Below are positions 14,893 to 15,997 of a DNA stretch of 15,997 nt, in pieces. The notes under the pieces were generated by a model, which was not told the origin of the DNA, ran no database searches, and saw nothing but the letters and a program-made list of their open reading frames with translations. The DNA comes from DTU064 sp045588245. Its GTDB lineage: Bacteria > Bacillota > Clostridia > Oscillospirales > CAG-272. Where the stretch lies: contig JAZNDW010000005.1 in the NCBI GenBank assembly GCA_045588245.1, positions 1 through 15,997 of the forward strand, in the 5' to 3' direction. Made by a program: the position numbers and the translations under genes. Numbering within the stretch: position 1 is the first letter of the stretch; every line of letters begins with the position of its first letter.

Positions 14893-15792
14893 TACGTATA
14901 CGACGGTCAGGGCAATATCGTCCGTTCTATTGACATCAAAAACAAAAAAGAGTATAATTATGTATACGAGGAAGGCAGAATCGTTCGATCTTCCGAATGT
15001 GACGTTACACTTGACAGTAATGAGTTTGTCACGGCAAAAACGCTTGTAAATTCGGTTATTTACGTTTACGACAGTGACGGTGAACTGAAGCGAAAGCGCA
15101 TCATCCCGGCGAGCGGAGATGAATTTGTCGTATACTACGACAACACCGACGATAACACGGTTGTCAAGTTCTATGCGGACGGCAAAACAATCACCTCCCA
15201 TTCCAAGGCCGACAATTTCGGACGCAAGATATTTGATGAGCTTCAGCTTGGTACGGGATTTGTGTCTCGACAGTTCAGCTATTATGCAGGCGAGGTCGCC
15301 GAGGAACACAAGGCAAACGAAAAGCTGAAATCTTCCGCGATGACGCAGCTTGTGAGCCGGATCACGCTTTCGGACGGTCGTACCATTTCGTATGAATACG
15401 ACGCGGAAGAACGCATCACGAAGGTGACCGACAGCATCGACGGCACAACCGAGTATACTTACGACGCGCTCGGACAGCTTCTTACGGAAAAACACGACGG
15501 TACGGTTGTCAATACGATGACGTACGACAACTACGGCAACATCGTAAGCAAGAACGGTGTGACTTACACCTACGGTGACAGCGCTTGGCGCGACAAGCTG
15601 ACAAAGTACGGTTCCGCTACGATCACCTACGATGCACAGGGTAACCCGCTCTCTTATTTCGGCTACACGCTGACTTGGGAAAAGGGACGACAGCTTAAAT
15701 CGCTTGGCAGCAACACATACACCTACAATGCAAACGGTATTCGTACGTCGAAAACCATTAACGGCGTAACGCACACATATGAGCTTGAATGA
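14893..15792 (+). pseudogene. Startless RHS core fragment, near-duplicate of the full RHS gene
   Basis: The frame is open from 14878 to a TGA at 15790-15792 and encodes about 298 residues matching residues 655-952 of the RHS protein at 9213-13145. It has no ATG, GTG or TTG before 15262 and no ribosome binding site, and a terminator stands directly upstream, so it is unlikely to be translated. At 15789 similarity ends and the frame stops within one codon (ELE, stop, against ELDGTK in the full gene). No frameshift has accumulated over 896 bp, which suggests a recent duplication, or maintenance by recombination as a donor segment for the RHS core. Confidence 0.88.
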
Positions 15793-15823
15793 AATTAGTT
15801 CTGACTATTCCTCGCCGGTTCAT
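15789..15823 (-). pseudogene. Possible start of a truncated gene (integrase position) cut by the RHS fragment
   Basis: An ATG at 15823-15821 overlaps the stop of the excisionase-like gene as ATGA and reads MNRRGIVRTNF before running into the antisense of the RHS copy at 15788, where it stops soon after. In many integrative elements the integrase gene follows the excisionase gene in this way. Eleven residues are too few to identify a family, so this is suggestive only. Confidence 0.25.
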
Positions 15824-15997
15824 CGCTCTGCCTCATCTTCTTGTTTGTCCGCGAGCGCAAAGTATCTTCCGTTTTTATCATTAGCATGATCGGCAAGATA
15901 TTCGATAATGTCTATCTTTGCTACAATGTATGAATTTTGAAATACGATAGATGGTATTTCACCAGTCTTGATCAGCTCATAAACCCGATTCTTTCCG
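15820..15997 (-). CDS. Excisionase-like small DNA-binding protein, partial (N-terminus outside window)
   Basis: The last 58 residues are visible: GKNRVYELIKTGEIPSIVFQ, then NSYIVAKIDIIEYL and a polar, acidic tail ending in EDEAER. The segment reads as the second part of a winged helix-turn-helix of the MerR/Xis type (recognition helix VYELIKTG, wing strands PSIVF and YIVAK, then a helix IIEYL). Such proteins direct integrase during excision of integrative elements, binding DNA near the attachment site. The stop overlaps a following ATG by ATGA. The N-terminal helix lies beyond the window, so the family call is by pattern only. Its presence suggests the RHS fragments lie at or near the end of a mobile element. 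Confidence 0.65.
   Translation of the reverse strand, partial: GKNRVYELIKTGEIPSIVFQNSYIVAKIDIIEYLADHANDKNGRYFALADKQEDEAER

Noticed and set aside
14638..15774. A 378-codon minus-strand frame resembling the one at 10776-12056.
   Set aside because: The resemblance only reflects the duplicated RHS segment read antisense; it also overlaps the membrane protein gene and terminator.
1..15997. CRISPR array, tRNA or rRNA genes.
   Set aside because: No regularly spaced short repeats, and no tRNA or rRNA sequence that I could recognise on either strand.

Overview
The window looks like accessory DNA from a gut-type Clostridia (Firmicutes). Supporting signs are strong AGGAGG-type ribosome binding sites, an agr locus whose AgrD resembles clostridial ones, a lipoprotein of a common clostridial type, and YD-repeat (RHS/WapA-like) proteins. 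Base composition is mosaic by eye: moderately GC-rich from 1 to about 3830, clearly AT-rich from about 3840 to 9235 (the agr block), GC-richer again in the RHS core, and mixed after 12500.

Layout. (1) 1-3822, minus strand: a three-gene operon of lipoprotein, tandem-duplicated ABC-2 permease and ABC ATPase; the ATPase runs off the left edge. (2) 3855-4957: a perfect hairpin, a 156-residue exported protein with four cysteines, and about 570 nt of apparently untranslated leader. (3) 4965-5190: a divergent control region. Two copies of a 21-bp-spaced direct repeat (TCGCACCA-like), each 27 nt from a -10 box, lie in mirror orientation about one dyad centre. I read it as the P2/P3-like agr control region. 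(4) 5219-8609: agrB, agrD, a convergent Xre regulator, then agrA-agrC, with hairpin terminators after agrD and agrC. (5) 8627-9232: an unrecognised membrane-anchored protein abutting the RHS gene. (6) 9213-13567: a 1310-residue YD-repeat protein with no secretion signal, whose C-terminus looks like a PD-(D/E)XK nuclease toxin, followed by a probable immunity gene. (7) 13568-13750: an unexplained stretch of consecutive hairpins. (8) 13745-14891: an orphan RHS C-terminal tip with a hydrophobic toxin-like tail, a membrane protein that is probably its immunity partner, and a terminator. (9) 14893-15792: a startless, about 92% identical copy of part of the RHS core. (10) 15820-15997: the end of an excisionase-like gene.

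Working model (inference): AgrB processes AgrD to a serine-closed cyclic peptide. AgrC senses it and AgrA, a LytTR regulator, activates both arms of the mirror promoter region. One arm amplifies agrBD. The other makes a long leader RNA and the exported four-cysteine protein, perhaps with some read-through into the ABC operon. The downstream RHS block is a toxin-immunity cassette array shaped by recombination and apparently lacks an intact secretion-competent 5' end in this window.
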